From Alphaproteobacteria bacterium (GTDB taxonomy: Bacteria > Pseudomonadota > Alphaproteobacteria > ATCC43930 > CGMCC-115725), in NCBI GenBank assembly GCA_030039775.1, contig JASHUX010000080.1, positions 1-5,557 on the forward strand: 5,557 nucleotides of DNA, in the 5' to 3' direction. This document shows, in pieces, positions 5,251-5,557 of this stretch (its first letter is position 1; every line of letters begins with the position of its first letter). The notes under the pieces were generated by a model that searched no databases, was not told the DNA's origin, and worked only from the letters and a program-made list of their open reading frames with translations. The position numbers and the translations under genes are program-made.

Positions 5251-5557
5251 CTACTTGGCGGCCTGTTTCAGATACGCGATCAGATCGTCGACCGCCTGGG
5301 AATCGTCGACCGCACCGGAACGCATTTTGGTTCCCGGGACAGCGGCTTGGGGGTCGGCAAGAAACTTCTTCAGCGCGGCGGCGTCCCAAACGATGCCGGA
5401 CCCCGCCATCGCCTTAGAATAATTGTAATCAGGCCCGGTACCGGCCTTGCGGCCGATAACGCCGTGGAGAGACGGTCCGATACCGTTCTCGCCCACGTCG
5501 ACCGAGTGGCATACGGAGCAACGATGAAACACGTCCGCACCGCGCGTTGCATCCCCC
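5251..5557 (-). CDS. Class I (monoheme) cytochrome c, N-terminus cut by window edge
   Basis: The frame is open from the right edge to a TAG at 5251-5253 and gives 101 visible residues starting GDATRGADVF, the usual first helix of a mature class I cytochrome c. The covalent heme site CSVCH is at visible residues 13-17 (His17 axial ligand). GPSLHGVIGRKAG follows, with the conserved proline near residue 28. The second axial ligand is Met78 in PGTKM, and the C-terminal helix is DDLIAYLKQ. This is the pattern of soluble cytochrome c2/c550-like proteins. A GTG at 5530-5532 is not the start, since conserved sequence continues upstream; the signal peptide or membrane anchor should lie outside the window. 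It carries single electrons in the periplasm, typically between respiratory complexes or from dehydrogenases. The Mo hydroxylase encoded about 830 bp downstream on the same strand is a possible donor, but they are separated by another gene and a long gap. Confidence 0.93.
   Translation of the reverse strand, partial: GDATRGADVFHRCSVCHSVDVGENGIGPSLHGVIGRKAGTGPDYNYSKAMAGSGIVWDAAALKKFLADPQAAVPGTKMRSGAVDDSQAVDDLIAYLKQAAK

Overview
The window looks like ordinary chromosome of a GC-rich alphaproteobacterium, probably of the Hyphomicrobiales. That placement is an inference from protein style, base composition and a CtrA-type box, not from a marker gene. It carries six protein genes: one on the plus strand at the left edge and five on the minus strand. 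There are no RNA genes, insertion sequences, CRISPR arrays or phage genes that I can see.

Layout from left to right. Positions 1-908 hold the 3' part of a quinone oxidoreductase (zinc-independent MDR family, plus strand), cut by the left edge. It converges, with a 7-bp gap, on a 207-residue SnoaL/NTF2-like protein (916-1539, minus). A strong intrinsic terminator (1584-1619) separates that gene from a two-gene minus-strand operon. This operon encodes a periplasmic molybdenum hydroxylase of the isoquinoline 1-oxidoreductase type: the small [2Fe-2S] subunit (3963-4424) is transcribed first, then the large Tat-exported molybdopterin subunit (1642-3951), with 11 bp between them. Upstream is a 355-bp non-coding stretch with an AT-rich part, an inverted repeat and short direct repeats. 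Then come a small single-pass membrane protein of unknown function (4780-5145) and, at the right edge, a partial class I cytochrome c (5251-5557), both on the minus strand.

How the genes may work together: the molybdenum subunit oxidises an unidentified N-heterocycle or aldehyde in the periplasm and passes electrons through the two [2Fe-2S] clusters. A periplasmic cytochrome c is a plausible acceptor and one lies nearby, but it is in a separate unit and no link is proven. The quinone oxidoreductase and the SnoaL-like protein may act on small organic molecules in the cytoplasm; I see no evidence tying them to the hydroxylase.

The most interesting non-coding signal is a perfect TTAA-N7-TTAAC site, the consensus of the cell-cycle regulator CtrA, with a separate TTAACCAT half-site, both in the 105-bp gap upstream of the small membrane protein. 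The small protein also appears to contain a two-fold internal repeat. I found no clear new system.
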